The notes under the pieces are model-generated. The model did no database searches. It was not told the origin of the DNA and was given only the letters and a program-made list of their open reading frames with translations. 64,000 nt of DNA from Bacillus atrophaeus (GTDB lineage Bacteria > Bacillota > Bacilli > Bacillales > Bacillaceae): contig NZ_LSBB01000020.1 of NCBI RefSeq assembly GCF_001584335.1, positions 248,001 to 312,000 of the forward strand. The letters run 5' to 3'. The first letter of the stretch is position 1; every line of letters starts with the position of its first letter. The position numbers and the translations under genes are program-made. Shown here piece by piece: positions 1 through 9,700 of this stretch.

Positions 1-603
1 AACCCGGGCTGCTTTCCGACAGCCGTTTTGCTCGGTCTCGCTCCTCTTGTACAAAACAAGCTGCTCGATGAAACCTTTTTAATCGTTGATGCAAAGACGG
101 GTGTTTCGGGAGCCGGACGAAAAGCCTCTATGGGAACTCATTTTTCCGAGCTGAACGACAATTTAAAAATTTATAAGGTTAACGAGCATCAGCATACGCC
201 GGAGATTGAACAGCTGTTAAAAGAATGGCACCCGGCAATGGAGAATATCACATTTTCCGCCCATTTGGTTCCAATGACGAGAGGAATCATGGCGACAATG
301 TATACACAGGTAAGGACAAATATGTCTGGAGATGAACTGCAAAATCTGTATTTGGAATTTTACCAAGATTCATATTTTGTGAGAGTCAGACCCCAAGGAC
401 ATTTTCCGGCAACAAAGGAAGTGTGGGGCAGCAATTTTTGTGATATCGGCATAACCATTGACGAAAGAACAAACAGGGTGACGGTCGTATCAGTGATTGA
501 TAACTTAATGAAAGGCGCCAGCGGGCAGGCAGTCCAAAATTTAAACATTATGAACGGCTGGAAGGAAGAAACAGGGCTTACCATGACGCCAATTTATCCA
601 TAG
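1..603 (+). CDS. argC: N-acetyl-gamma-glutamyl-phosphate reductase, C-terminal part (5' end outside window)
   Basis: Frame 1 is open from the first base and begins with the motif NPGCFPTAV, which carries the catalytic cysteine of ArgC. About 200 residues are present, so roughly the first 145 of the usual ~345 lie upstream of the window. The enzyme reduces N-acetylglutamyl phosphate to the semialdehyde using NADPH, the third step of arginine synthesis. The C-terminal part contains HLVPMTRGI and the [11 protein letters not shown] stretch typical of the family. It is followed 20 bases later by argJ, as the first gene of the arg operon. The operon promoter and main AhrC operator should be upstream, out of sight. 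Confidence 0.97.
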   Translation, partial: NPGCFPTAVLLGLAPLVQNKLLDETFLIVDAKTGVSGAGRKASMGTHFSELNDNLKIYKVNEHQHTPEIEQLLKEWHPAMENITFSAHLVPMTRGIMATMYTQVRTNMSGDELQNLYLEFYQDSYFVRVRPQGHFPATKEVWGSNFCDIGITIDERTNRVTVVSVIDNLMKGASGQAVQNLNIMNGWKEETGLTMTPIYP

Positions 604-623
604 AACAGGGGAGAAATCGAACC

Positions 624-1844
624 ATGATTCAGTTGAGTCAAGAATATATCACAAAAGTAACAGGCGGCGTTTCTTCGCCGAAAGGGTTTGAAGCAAAGGG
701 TGTGCACTGCGGTCTGCGCTATTCAAAGAAAGACCTCGGCGTCATCATCAGCGAAACGCCTGCAACAAGCGCCGCTGTGTACACACAAAGCCACTTTCAG
801 GCCGCGCCGATCAAAGTCACTCAGGACAGTTTAAAACAAGGATCAGAATTAAAAGCGGTCATCGTGAACAGCGCCATCGCCAACGCCTGCACCGGAGAGC
901 AAGGCTTGGAGGATGCTTACAATATGCGCGCAGACTGTGCCGAACTGCTGAATGTAGACCCTGAACTAGTCGCCGTTTCCTCAACAGGGGTGATCGGAGA
1001 GCATTTGGATATGGAAAAAATCCAGGCGGGGATCAAGCTTTTGAAAGACACGCCAGCGGGTTTCGGAGATTTTGAAGAAGCGATTTTGACGACAGATACA
1101 GTAATGAAGCAGACCTGTTACGAACTTACAATCGGTAATAAAAAAGTCACGATCGGGGGAGCCGCGAAAGGGTCAGGCATGATCCATCCGAATATGGCGA
1201 CAATGCTTGGCTTCGTCACAACTGACGCGGCTGTGGAAGAAAAAGCCCTGCACAACGCGCTTCGTGAGATTACAGATGTCTCCTTTAATCAAATTACGGT
1301 TGACGGAGAAACTTCAACGAACGATATGGTGCTTGTCATGGCAAATGGCTGTGCGGAAAATGAATGCCTCACCGAAGCGCACGATGAGTGGCCATTATTT
1401 AAAAAAGGGCTTTTACTGGTCTGCGAAGATCTTGCCAAAGACATTGCCAGAGACGGTGAAGGTGCGACGAAGCTGATCGAGGCCCAAGTAAAAGGCGCGA
1501 AGAACGATCTTGAAGCAAACGTAATCGCCAAAAAAATAGTCGGTTCAAGCCTTGTAAAAACCGCCGTTTACGGGACGGATGCCAACTGGGGGCGCATTAT
1601 CGGAGCGATTGGCCACAGTACGGCAAGTGTGACGGCAGAGCAAGTGGAGGTTTTTCTAGGCGGGCAGTGCTTGTTTCAAAACAACGAGCCCCAGCCATTC
1701 TCAGAAACGAAGGCGAAGGAATACTTAAGCGGAGATGAGATTACAATTGTCATCCGCTTGTGTGAAGGCGAAGGGAACGGAAGAGCATGGGGCTGTGATT
1801 TAACCTATGATTATATCAAAATCAATGCGAGCTATCGCACATAA
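624..1844 (+). CDS. argJ: Bifunctional glutamate N-acetyltransferase / amino-acid acetyltransferase
   Basis: 406 residues. ArgJ transfers the acetyl group from N-acetylornithine to glutamate, and in the bifunctional form also makes N-acetylglutamate from acetyl-CoA, so the pathway is cyclic. The self-cleavage motif HPNMATML is present with the nucleophilic threonine at residue 193; family members split there into alpha and beta chains. The ATG at 624 has the upstream ribosome site AGGGGAGAA. The 3' end leads into argB with a 13-base gap to the argB ATG used here. Bacillus ArgJ is known to be bifunctional; I infer that here from homology only. Confidence 0.96.
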   Translation: MIQLSQEYITKVTGGVSSPKGFEAKGVHCGLRYSKKDLGVIISETPATSAAVYTQSHFQAAPIKVTQDSLKQGSELKAVIVNSAIANACTGEQGLEDAYNMRADCAELLNVDPELVAVSSTGVIGEHLDMEKIQAGIKLLKDTPAGFGDFEEAILTTDTVMKQTCYELTIGNKKVTIGGAAKGSGMIHPNMATMLGFVTTDAAVEEKALHNALREITDVSFNQITVDGETSTNDMVLVMANGCAENECLTEAHDEWPLFKKGLLLVCEDLAKDIARDGEGATKLIEAQVKGAKNDLEANVIAKKIVGSSLVKTAVYGTDANWGRIIGAIGHSTASVTAEQVEVFLGGQCLFQNNEPQPFSETKAKEYLSGDEITIVIRLCEGEGNGRAWGCDLTYDYIKINASYRT

Positions 1845-1857
1845 CAAGGGGAGCACA

Positions 1858-2634
1858 ATGGATAAAACAATTGTTTTCAAATGCGGGGGGAGCGTCATCC
1901 GGGAGCTTTCTGCCGAATTTTTTCATAATGTAAAAGAATTGATGCAATCAGGCTGGAATATCGCCATCGTCCACGGCGGCGGCCCGGAAATTACAGATAT
2001 GCTGAAAAAATTAAACATCCAGACAGAATTTGTGGGCGGACAGCGGAAAACAACAAAGCCGGTTTTAGAAGTTGCCGAAATGGTGCTGTCAGGTGTCGTG
2101 AATAAATTTTTCGTGGCGGAGCTGGCTAAAAACGGGCTGAAGGCTGCCGGCGTATCAGGCAAGGATGGCGGACTTCTTGAGGCGGAATATCTTGACCGGT
2201 ACACATACGGTGAAGTCGGAGCCATTAAACAGGTCGATACAACGATGGTCAACGCGTTGATGGAAGAAGGCATCATCCCGGTGATCGCGCCGCTGTCGAT
2301 GACAAGTGATTATAAGACGCTGAACGTTAATGCCGATCTCGCGGCATCCGCGGTAGCGGAAGCGCTCAAAGCCGATAAGCTTATGTACGTTACAGATGTT
2401 GAAGGAATCATGAAGAAACAAAAACGGCTTGATATCCTTTCACCGCAGGAGATTGACGAACTAATTGAGCAGGGGGTTATTTCAGGCGGAATGATTCCGA
2501 AGGTCAAATCAGCCTTATCCGCTTTATCAGGCCAATTAAAAGAAGTCATGATTGTAAACGGGAAGGGTTCATTTTTCTCAGGCAAAACATTTCAAGGAAC
2601 AAAAATCGTGAAGGAAAAGGAGGCAGTTTCGTGA
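1858..2634 (+). CDS. argB: Acetylglutamate kinase
   Basis: 258 residues, the usual Bacillus length, from the ATG at 1858 behind AAGGGGAGCACA; an in-frame ATG at 1807 lies inside argJ and is unlikely. It phosphorylates N-acetylglutamate (second step of arginine synthesis). It shows the amino-acid-kinase opening KCGGSVI, the HGGGPEI motif for phosphate binding, and the nucleotide-side motif YVTDVEGI. It overlaps the argD start by 4 bases, consistent with translational coupling. Confidence 0.96.
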   Translation: MDKTIVFKCGGSVIRELSAEFFHNVKELMQSGWNIAIVHGGGPEITDMLKKLNIQTEFVGGQRKTTKPVLEVAEMVLSGVVNKFFVAELAKNGLKAAGVSGKDGGLLEAEYLDRYTYGEVGAIKQVDTTMVNALMEEGIIPVIAPLSMTSDYKTLNVNADLAASAVAEALKADKLMYVTDVEGIMKKQKRLDILSPQEIDELIEQGVISGGMIPKVKSALSALSGQLKEVMIVNGKGSFFSGKTFQGTKIVKEKEAVS

Positions 2635-3788
2635 GCAGCTTATTTCAAACCTACAGCCGTTGGGATATTGATATCAAGAAAGCAAAAGGAACGATGGCGG
2701 AGGATCAAAACGGAAAAACGTATCTGGACTTTATCCAAGGCATCGCCGTTTCCAATCTGGGCCACTGCCATGAGGCTGTGACGGAAGCGGTCAAACAACA
2801 GCTCGACAGTGTATGGCATGTTTCCAACCTTTTTCAAAACGCCTTGCAAGAGGAAGCGGCTGATCAGCTTGCCGCTCATAGTGCCGGAGATCTTGTGTTT
2901 TTCTGCAACAGCGGGGCGGAAGCGAATGAAGGAGCGATTAAGCTGGCGAGAAAAGCGACCGGCAAAACAAAAATCGTCACATTTCTCCAATCCTTCCATG
3001 GACGGACATATGCGGGGATGGCTGCTACCGGACAGGATAAAATCAAAACAGGCTTCGGACCGATGCTGGAAGGTTTTCATTACCTGCCTTACAATGATCC
3101 ATCAGCTTTTGAAACGCTTAAAGACGAGGAAGGGATCGCCGCAGTCATGCTTGAAACGATTCAGGGAGAAGGCGGAGTGAATCCGGCAAACGCTGACTTT
3201 TTAGAAGCCGTGCAGACATTTTGCAGCGACAAACAAGCGCTTTTGATCATTGACGAAATCCAAACGGGAATCGGGCGGACAGGAAAAGGCTTCGCTTACG
3301 AACATTTCGGCCTCTCACCGGATATTATTACAGTGGCGAAAGGTTTAGGTAACGGTTTTCCGGTCGGAGCGGTGATCGGCAAGAGAACATTAGCGGACGC
3401 CTTTACTCCCGGTTCTCACGGAACGACCTTCGGAGGAAATATGCTGGCGATGGCGGCCGTCAATGCGACATTACAAATTGTATTCCAGCCTGAATTTCTC
3501 CAAGAGGCGGCGGAAAAAGGGGAATACTTGCTCGCGCTATTACAAGCAGAGCTGAACGGCCCATTTGTAAAACAGATTCGCGGAAAAGGGTTAATGGTTG
3601 GGATTGAGTGTGACGGGCCGGTTTCTCATATCATTTCAGAATTGCAGACATTAGGCTTGCTCGTATTGCCGGCCGGACCGAATGTGATTCGTTTGCTTCC
3701 GCCGCTCACTGTATCAAAAGATGAATTATCGTCGGCCGTTGGCAAGCTCAAACAAGCGATTGCTCAGCATACTGCTGTAAATCGATAA
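2631..3788 (+). CDS. argD: Acetylornithine aminotransferase
   Basis: 385 residues from a GTG at 2631, preceded by AAGGAGGCAG inside the end of argB. A PLP-dependent class III aminotransferase that converts N-acetylglutamate semialdehyde to N-acetylornithine. Visible signatures are FCNSGAEANEGAIKLAR, the IIDEIQTGIGRTG loop, and the PLP lysine in TVAKGLGNGFPVGA. It is the last of the arg block before carA; the 70-base gap to carA contains AT-rich sequence with an ARG-box-like stretch. Confidence 0.96.
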   Translation: MSSLFQTYSRWDIDIKKAKGTMAEDQNGKTYLDFIQGIAVSNLGHCHEAVTEAVKQQLDSVWHVSNLFQNALQEEAADQLAAHSAGDLVFFCNSGAEANEGAIKLARKATGKTKIVTFLQSFHGRTYAGMAATGQDKIKTGFGPMLEGFHYLPYNDPSAFETLKDEEGIAAVMLETIQGEGGVNPANADFLEAVQTFCSDKQALLIIDEIQTGIGRTGKGFAYEHFGLSPDIITVAKGLGNGFPVGAVIGKRTLADAFTPGSHGTTFGGNMLAMAAVNATLQIVFQPEFLQEAAEKGEYLLALLQAELNGPFVKQIRGKGLMVGIECDGPVSHIISELQTLGLLVLPAGPNVIRLLPPLTVSKDELSSAVGKLKQAIAQHTAVNR

Positions 3789-3824
3789 TTTTTTTTACCT
3801 ACGAAAGCATAAAAATACAAAAAT

Positions 3825-3840
3825 ATTATTAATTATTCAT
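3825..3840. promoter_or_regulatory. Possible AhrC (ARG box-like) site before carA
   Basis: On the minus strand this reads ATGAATAATTAATAAT, resembling one arm of the AhrC/ArgR ARG box and part of the other. It lies in the only sizeable gap of the operon, between argD and carA. AhrC control of this operon is established at argC in B. subtilis; a second site here is a guess from similarity alone. Confidence 0.25.
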
Positions 3841-3858
3841 CAAGAGGTGGGCTTTAAG

Positions 3859-4920
3859 ATGGAAGGTTATTTAGTGTTAGAAGACGGAACGTCATTCAGC
3901 GGGGAGCTGGACGGAAACGAAAACTGCACGGGTGAGACTGTTTTTTTCACCGGCATGACAGGTTATCAGGAAGTGTTGACAGATCCATCATACACAGGGC
4001 AAATTATCGTGTTCACGTACCCGCTGATCGGAAATTACGGGATTAACGAGAACGATTTTGAAAGCAAAAAGCCCCATATAAAAGCCGCGGTCGTATATGA
4101 AGCGTGTGAGCATTTTTCTCATCATGAAGCGGTATACAGCCTCAAGGAGTACCTGAACAAATGGAACATCCCGCTGTTGTCCCACGTTGATACACGCGCG
4201 GTCGTCAAAAAAATCCGCACGAAAGGCACTATGAGCGCCGCGGTAACGACATCCAAAACGGAGGCGGGGCTTTCTTTACAGCCGGGAAACGTGGCGGAGC
4301 AGGCTTCCGCACAAGAGGTCACCACGGAGGGAGACGGAAACAGGCATATTGCTTTAATTGACTTCGGTTATAAAAAATCAATCGCCTCGGCTTTGGTGAA
4401 GAGAGGCTGCAAGGTCACTGTCATCCCTTATCAACAAATGGAAGCCGTTTATCAAATCAAACCGGACGGCATCGTATTATCCAACGGACCGGGCGATCCG
4501 AAAGCCATAAAGCTGTATATGGATCAAATCAAAAACATCATCAGCCGCTTTCCGACACTTGGCATTTGTCTCGGCCACCAGCTGATCGCGCTTGCCTTTG
4601 GAGGAAATACGTATAAGCTGCCGTTCGGACACAGGGGTGCAAACCATCCGGTCATTGACCGCAAAACGAACCAGGTCTTTATGACAAGCCAAAACCACAG
4701 CTATGTGGTCGATGAAAACTCAATTAATGATCAAGAACTGTCCATCAGATTTCATCATGTAAATGACACATCTGTCGAAGGGCTTTCTCATAAGAAGCTT
4801 CCTGTCATGAGTGTCCAATTTCATCCAGAAGCCCACCCCGGCCCGGCTGAAAGCGAATGGATTTTTGATGACTATTTAAAGAATGTAACACCAGCAAGGA
4901 GAGAAATCGCTCATGCCTAA
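3859..4920 (+). CDS. carA: Carbamoyl-phosphate synthase small subunit, arginine-specific
   Basis: 353 residues from the ATG at 3859, chosen because AAGAGGTGGG sits just upstream; an in-frame GTG at 3847 overlaps that site. CarA is the glutaminase subunit: it hydrolyses glutamine and channels ammonia to CarB. The class I amidotransferase nucleophile is visible in TLGICLGHQ and the His-Glu pair in QFHPEAHPGP. Its place between argD and argF identifies the arginine-dedicated enzyme rather than the pyrimidine one (pyrAA). It overlaps carB by 8 bases. Confidence 0.96.
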   Translation: MEGYLVLEDGTSFSGELDGNENCTGETVFFTGMTGYQEVLTDPSYTGQIIVFTYPLIGNYGINENDFESKKPHIKAAVVYEACEHFSHHEAVYSLKEYLNKWNIPLLSHVDTRAVVKKIRTKGTMSAAVTTSKTEAGLSLQPGNVAEQASAQEVTTEGDGNRHIALIDFGYKKSIASALVKRGCKVTVIPYQQMEAVYQIKPDGIVLSNGPGDPKAIKLYMDQIKNIISRFPTLGICLGHQLIALAFGGNTYKLPFGHRGANHPVIDRKTNQVFMTSQNHSYVVDENSINDQELSIRFHHVNDTSVEGLSHKKLPVMSVQFHPEAHPGPAESEWIFDDYLKNVTPARREIAHA

Positions 4921-7900
4921 AGACACCAATATTTCAAGCATATTAGTAATCGGCTCCGGTCCGATCATCATTGGCCAGGCCGCAGAATTTGACTATTCAG
5001 GCACTCAAGGGTGCATGGCGCTGAAAGAAGAAGGCTACCGGGTCATTCTCGTTAACAATAACCCGGCGACCATCATGACCGACGAGGCATTCGCAGATGA
5101 AATCTATTTTGAACCGCTGACGACAGACAGCCTGAAGGAGATCATCAAAAAAGAAAAACCGGACGGACTGCTTGCGAATTTAGGCGGACAGACGGCCTTA
5201 AATCTCGCAGTTGAGCTCGAAAAAGCAGAAGTGCTGAAAGCGAATGGAGTGAAGCTTTTGGGCACATCGGTCGACACAATTGAAAAAGGAGAAGATCGGG
5301 AAAAATTCCGCTCGCTTATGAAGGAGCTCAATCAGCCTGTGCCTGACAGTGAAATTGTCGATAACGAAGAAGATGCCCTGCGCTTTGCAGAAGCGATCGG
5401 CTTTCCGGTCATTGTCAGACCTGCTTATACACTCGGCGGAAAAGGTGGAGGAATCGCCCCTTCAAAAGAGGTGTTTCTTCCTCTGATTAAGCAGGCGCTG
5501 TTAGCGAGCCCGATCCATCAATGCCTGATCGAAAAAAGCATCGCCGGCTTTAAAGAAATTGAATATGAAGTCATGCGTGACAGTAAAAATACATGCATTA
5601 CCGTCTGCAACATGGAAAACATTGATCCGGTCGGTGTCCATACAGGCGATTCAATAGTTGTCGCACCATCACAAACACTGACAGATGAAGATTATCAAAT
5701 GCTTCGCACGGCGAGCCTGACCATCATTTCAGCTCTTGACGTAGTCGGAGGCTGCAACATTCAATTTGCGCTTGATCCTTTGAGCAAACAATATTATGTC
5801 ATTGAAGTGAATCCGCGCGTCAGCCGTTCATCCGCACTCGCGTCAAAAGCGACCGGATATCCGATTGCAAAAATGGCGGCAAAGCTTGCAGTCGGCTATA
5901 CACTTGATGAATTGAAAAATCCGCTCACAGACTCCACTTATGCGAGCTTTGAACCGGCGCTTGACTACGTCATCGTGAAATTCCCGCGCTGGCCGTTTGA
6001 CAAATTTAAAAATGCCGACCGCACACTCGGCACCAAAATGAAAGCGACCGGCGAAGTCATGGCGATTGAACGAAATTTAGAAGCGGCGATTCAAAAAGCG
6101 GCGGCCTCCCTTGAGTTGAAAAATATCGGCACACACCTTCCAGAACTTGGCGGATTGTCTGCAGATGCCCTGTGGGAGTTAGCTATTACCCCAGATGACC
6201 GCAGATTTTTTGTTGTCATGGAGCTTTTAAGCCGTCGTATTTCAATAGAAGAAATACATGAAAAAACCAAGATTGACCCGTTTTTCCTGCATGCCTTTCA
6301 CCATATCATTGAGCTGGAAAACCGCATGATGGAAGAAGGCGGTGACATCTCTTTTGATTTGCTGAAAAAAGCGAAGGAAAAAGGCTTTTCAGATATCACG
6401 ATTGCCTCCCTTACCGGGAAAACAGAAGAACAAGTCCGCAAGCTGCGGAAGGAGGCGGGAATTACCGCGTCTTATAAAATCGTCGATACATGCGCCGCTG
6501 AGTTTGATGCAAAAACCAATTATTTTTATTCGACCTATTTTGGCGAAAGCGACGGAGATGTCAGCCGCAAAGAAAAGAAACGCGCCCTTATTATCGGCTC
6601 AGGTCCGATTCGTATCGGCCAAGGAGTTGAATTTGATTACAGCGCCGTCCACGGAGTCCTTACCTTGCAAAAGCTCGGGTTTGAAACGATTATGATCAAC
6701 AATAATCCCGAAACGGTGAGCACTGATTATGAAATTGCGGACCGCCTTTATTTTGAACCGATTACGACAGAGCACATTTTAAACGTAGCGGAGCACGAAG
6801 ACATTGATTTTGCCATCGTGCAATTCGGAGGGCAAACGGCAATCAATGCAGCAGAAGAACTTGAAAAAGCCGGCATCACTCTTCTCGGCACATCGTTTGA
6901 GACGCTTGACGCCTTAGAAGACCGGGACCAATTTTATAAGCTGCTCGATGAGCTTGGGCTTGCACACGCAAAAGGTGAAACAGCTTATTCCAAAGAAGAA
7001 GCGGTGCAAAAAGCGAAGGGAATCGGCTACCCTGTACTAATCCGGCCATCCTATGTCATCGGCGGAATGGGAATGATGATCGTTGAGTCAGAAGAGGCGC
7101 TTTCACAATTGCTTGATGACGAAAACGCTATGCCGTACCCGATTTTAATTGATCAATATATCTCGGGAAAAGAAGTGGAGCTTGACTTAATTTCTGACGG
7201 TGAAGAAGTCTTTATTCCGACATACGTGGAACATATTGAACGGGCGGGCGTCCATTCCGGCGACAGCTTTGCCGTTCTGCCGGGGCCGTCCCTTACCGCT
7301 CAACAAGAACAAGGCATGAAAAAAGCAGCCCGAAAAATCGCCCAAAAACTTTCGTTTAAAGGGATTATGAACATTCAATTTGTTATAGACAATGGGAACA
7401 TTCTCGTTCTTGAAGTGAATCCTAGAGCAAGCCGCACAGTTCCGGTCGTCAGCAAGGTGATGGGCGTTCAGATGATCCCGCTCGCCACACAGCTTTTAGC
7501 AGGAGCGTCCTTAAAGGACGTAAACCCATCCGTTCAAAATCAGCATGGCGTGGCAGTGAAATTCCCGGTATTCTCTTCACATGCCATACAGGATGTGGAT
7601 GTAAAGCTCGGACCGGAAATGAAGTCGACAGGCGAAGGCATGTGTGTCGCGTTTGATGCGGATAGCGCAATGAAAAAGATCTATGCCGGCCTCTGGGAGA
7701 AAAAAGGAAGCATCTTCTTAGAAGGCGGGAATTCCGACTTGAAGAGCCTTGCGGAAAGCGCCGGCTTCTCAGTATACGAAGGTCCATTTTCCGCATGGAT
7801 CGAACAAAAAGAAAAAGCAGTCCACATTAATCTGAATCACTCTGAAGAAGCGCGTACGCAGCGAGTAGAAGCCATGACACACGGCGTAACGATCTTCACC

Positions 7901-8005
7901 GAAGCGGAAACCGTCCGGGCGTTTTTAAACAGCGGCTCCGGGCATCAGCAGCCTGTTTCTCTCAGAGATCTTTATAAAAAGGAAGTGGCACCATGCACAC
8001 AGTGA
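4913..8005 (+). CDS. carB: Carbamoyl-phosphate synthase large subunit, arginine-specific
   Basis: 1030 residues, a little shorter than the pyrimidine-type large subunit (~1070). Two homologous ATP-grasp halves are visible, each opened by a glycine-rich motif (IGSGPIIIGQAAEFDYSG near residue 13 and IGSGPIRIGQGVEFDYS near 560) and each with a VEVNPR or LEVNPR metal/ATP motif. The C-terminal MGS-like domain is short and divergent, typical of the arginine-specific paralogue. With CarA it makes carbamoyl phosphate from bicarbonate, ammonia and 2 ATP. The ATG lies inside the end of carA, and the 3' end overlaps argF by 13 bases. Confidence 0.96.
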   Translation: MPKDTNISSILVIGSGPIIIGQAAEFDYSGTQGCMALKEEGYRVILVNNNPATIMTDEAFADEIYFEPLTTDSLKEIIKKEKPDGLLANLGGQTALNLAVELEKAEVLKANGVKLLGTSVDTIEKGEDREKFRSLMKELNQPVPDSEIVDNEEDALRFAEAIGFPVIVRPAYTLGGKGGGIAPSKEVFLPLIKQALLASPIHQCLIEKSIAGFKEIEYEVMRDSKNTCITVCNMENIDPVGVHTGDSIVVAPSQTLTDEDYQMLRTASLTIISALDVVGGCNIQFALDPLSKQYYVIEVNPRVSRSSALASKATGYPIAKMAAKLAVGYTLDELKNPLTDSTYASFEPALDYVIVKFPRWPFDKFKNADRTLGTKMKATGEVMAIERNLEAAIQKAAASLELKNIGTHLPELGGLSADALWELAITPDDRRFFVVMELLSRRISIEEIHEKTKIDPFFLHAFHHIIELENRMMEEGGDISFDLLKKAKEKGFSDITIASLTGKTEEQVRKLRKEAGITASYKIVDTCAAEFDAKTNYFYSTYFGESDGDVSRKEKKRALIIGSGPIRIGQGVEFDYSAVHGVLTLQKLGFETIMINNNPETVSTDYEIADRLYFEPITTEHILNVAEHEDIDFAIVQFGGQTAINAAEELEKAGITLLGTSFETLDALEDRDQFYKLLDELGLAHAKGETAYSKEEAVQKAKGIGYPVLIRPSYVIGGMGMMIVESEEALSQLLDDENAMPYPILIDQYISGKEVELDLISDGEEVFIPTYVEHIERAGVHSGDSFAVLPGPSLTAQQEQGMKKAARKIAQKLSFKGIMNIQFVIDNGNILVLEVNPRASRTVPVVSKVMGVQMIPLATQLLAGASLKDVNPSVQNQHGVAVKFPVFSSHAIQDVDVKLGPEMKSTGEGMCVAFDADSAMKKIYAGLWEKKGSIFLEGGNSDLKSLAESAGFSVYEGPFSAWIEQKEKAVHINLNHSEEARTQRVEAMTHGVTIFTEAETVRAFLNSGSGHQQPVSLRDLYKKEVAPCTQ

Positions 8006-8946
8006 ATATTGGAGACACACAAACCAGCCTGTACGGTAAAGACCTATTAACATTGAAAGACCTCAGCGAGTCGGACATAAGCGCTCTGCTCACCGAAGCC
8101 GCCGATTTGAAACAAAACAAAATCCAGCCGATCTTTCAAGGAAAAACGCTTGCGATGATTTTCGAAAAGTCATCAACGCGGACGCGTGTCTCATTTGAAG
8201 CGGGAATGGCGCAGCTTGGCGGAAATGCGCTCTTCTTAAGCCAGAAAGATCTCCAGCTTGGGCGCGGCGAGACTGTGGCGGATACAGCGAAAGTACTGTC
8301 CGGCTACGTGGATGCGATAATGATCCGGACATTTGAGCATGAAAAGGTCGAGGAGCTTGCCGAGCATGCGGACATCCCGGTAATCAACGGGCTGACAGAT
8401 AAATATCACCCATGTCAGGCGCTGGCAGACCTTTTGACGATCAAAGAGATCAAAGGGAAATTAAAAGGTGTAAAAGTTGCCTATATCGGTGACGGGAACA
8501 ATGTAGCCCATTCTCTTATGGTTGGCTGCGCCAAAATGGGATGTGATGTCTCAATCGCTTCGCCGAAGGGCTATGAGGTTCTTGACGAAGCAGTCAATGC
8601 TGCAAAAGAGTATGCCGGCGTATCCGGTTCCTCTATAACGCTGACTGCTGACCCGGTCGAAGCCGCCAAAGGGGCCGATGTGATTTATTCCGACGTTTAC
8701 ACAAGTATGGGTCAGGAAGCGGAAACAAATGAACGTCTGACGGTTTTTACGCCTTACCAGGTGAATGCATCACTTGTCAAACATGCAAAACCTGACTATA
8801 CATTCTTGCATTGCCTGCCTGCCCATCGCGAAGAAGAGGTAACCGCAGAGATTATTGACGGTCCTAACTCGGCGGTATTCCAACAAGCTGAAAATCGTCT
8901 GCATGTCCAAAAAGCCTTGCTGAAGGCGATCCTTTACAAAGGATGA
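7993..8946 (+). CDS. argF: Ornithine carbamoyltransferase
   Basis: 317 residues. Condenses carbamoyl phosphate with ornithine to citrulline. The carbamoyl-phosphate site SSTRTRVSFEAG, the HPCQALADLLT motif and the ornithine-side HCLPAHR motif are all visible. It begins inside carB and is the last gene of the operon, followed directly by a strong hairpin with a T run. Regulation by AhrC with the rest of the operon is family knowledge; no separate promoter was seen. Confidence 0.96.
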   Translation: MHTVNIGDTQTSLYGKDLLTLKDLSESDISALLTEAADLKQNKIQPIFQGKTLAMIFEKSSTRTRVSFEAGMAQLGGNALFLSQKDLQLGRGETVADTAKVLSGYVDAIMIRTFEHEKVEELAEHADIPVINGLTDKYHPCQALADLLTIKEIKGKLKGVKVAYIGDGNNVAHSLMVGCAKMGCDVSIASPKGYEVLDEAVNAAKEYAGVSGSSITLTADPVEAAKGADVIYSDVYTSMGQEAETNERLTVFTPYQVNASLVKHAKPDYTFLHCLPAHREEEVTAEIIDGPNSAVFQQAENRLHVQKALLKAILYKG

Positions 8947-8950
8947 AGAC

Positions 8951-8984
8951 AAAAAACTGCTGAGTATTCCTCAGCAGTTTTTTT
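8951..8984 (+). terminator. Rho-independent terminator of the arg-car operon
   Basis: The stem AACTGCTGA / TCAGCAGTT with a 7-base loop is followed by TTTTTTT, immediately after the argF stop. Confidence 0.9.
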
Positions 8985-9044
8985 ATGAGACATATTATTG
9001 ATATTTAGACGCATACTACATCAAAAAGCTAAAGGAGGGATACA

Positions 9045-9224
9045 ATGGGACAGCAGCATCAATTCCGACCTGGGCAAAAAGCGCCTAATAACGGTGCGTA
9101 TGTAGAAATCGGCGAAACAGGAAGCATGGTGAAAAACCCGAAAAAAATTCATTTGACGGCAGGAGACATGTTTCCTGAGACATCGAATCATAACAGGCTA
9201 TGGACATACCAAAGAAAGCCGTAA
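9045..9224 (+). CDS. yjzC: Small conserved protein YjzC
   Basis: 59 residues beginning MGQQHQFRPGQKAPNNG, with a strong AAAGGAGGG ribosome site. It matches my memory of the B. subtilis small protein YjzC, which sits at the same spot after argF. It is basic and Gly/Pro-rich with no membrane segment. Function unknown. It is followed at once by a hairpin shared with the converging yjzD. Confidence 0.8.
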   Translation: MGQQHQFRPGQKAPNNGAYVEIGETGSMVKNPKKIHLTAGDMFPETSNHNRLWTYQRKP

Positions 9225-9255
9225 AAAAAAACCTGCGCATAAGCAGGTTTTTTTA
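9224..9255. terminator. Bidirectional terminator between yjzC and yjzD
   Basis: The stem AAACCTGC / GCAGGTTT is flanked by A and T runs on both sides, so it can end both converging transcripts. Confidence 0.85.
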
Positions 9256-9441
9256 ATGCTGTTGGCTTGTTTCATTCTTCATAGGAAGCATCTCGCCGAG
9301 AACAATAACCAGCACTGTGATAATAACAGCGATAACAGAAGATGTTGTCACGTTATACTCGGCTCTGTTCATAGAGGCGATCAAGTAGCAAGCCATATGT
9401 GATAAAAGGAACGTCCAAATAAAAGCAACAATAAATCGCAC
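9253..9441 (-). CDS. yjzD: Small membrane protein YjzD
   Basis: 62 residues with two hydrophobic segments (about 4-24 and 33-50) and a short hydrophilic tail. It has the length and position of B. subtilis YjzD. The ribosome site GAAGGACGAGGTGG is visible upstream on the minus strand. Function unknown. It converges with yjzC over a shared terminator. Confidence 0.75.
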   Translation of the reverse strand: MRFIVAFIWTFLLSHMACYLIASMNRAEYNVTTSSVIAVIITVLVIVLGEMLPMKNETSQQH

Positions 9442-9700
9442 GTTTCCACCTCGTCCTTCTCATTCTATTCTAAAGGTTATCATACCATATATAAAGTAGA
9501 GTAGGAAGTTAATTTTAATGCCCCTCTTCATTTCATCATTCTGCTTGATCTTCATTTTAATGGTAAAATAAAAATAAATATCGTCTATTGGTATAATAGC
9601 CAATTCAAGGCATCACTAGGACTTTACCTTATTCGTTTTGTTTCTTTCTACATAGCATAGTATAGCGTGAGATGAAGCTGCGAAAGGAGGCGGGCAGGCG

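Noticed and set aside
3825-3840. Strong AhrC operator in the argD-carA gap
   Set aside because: Only one arm matches well, so it is kept as a low-confidence site rather than a firm call.
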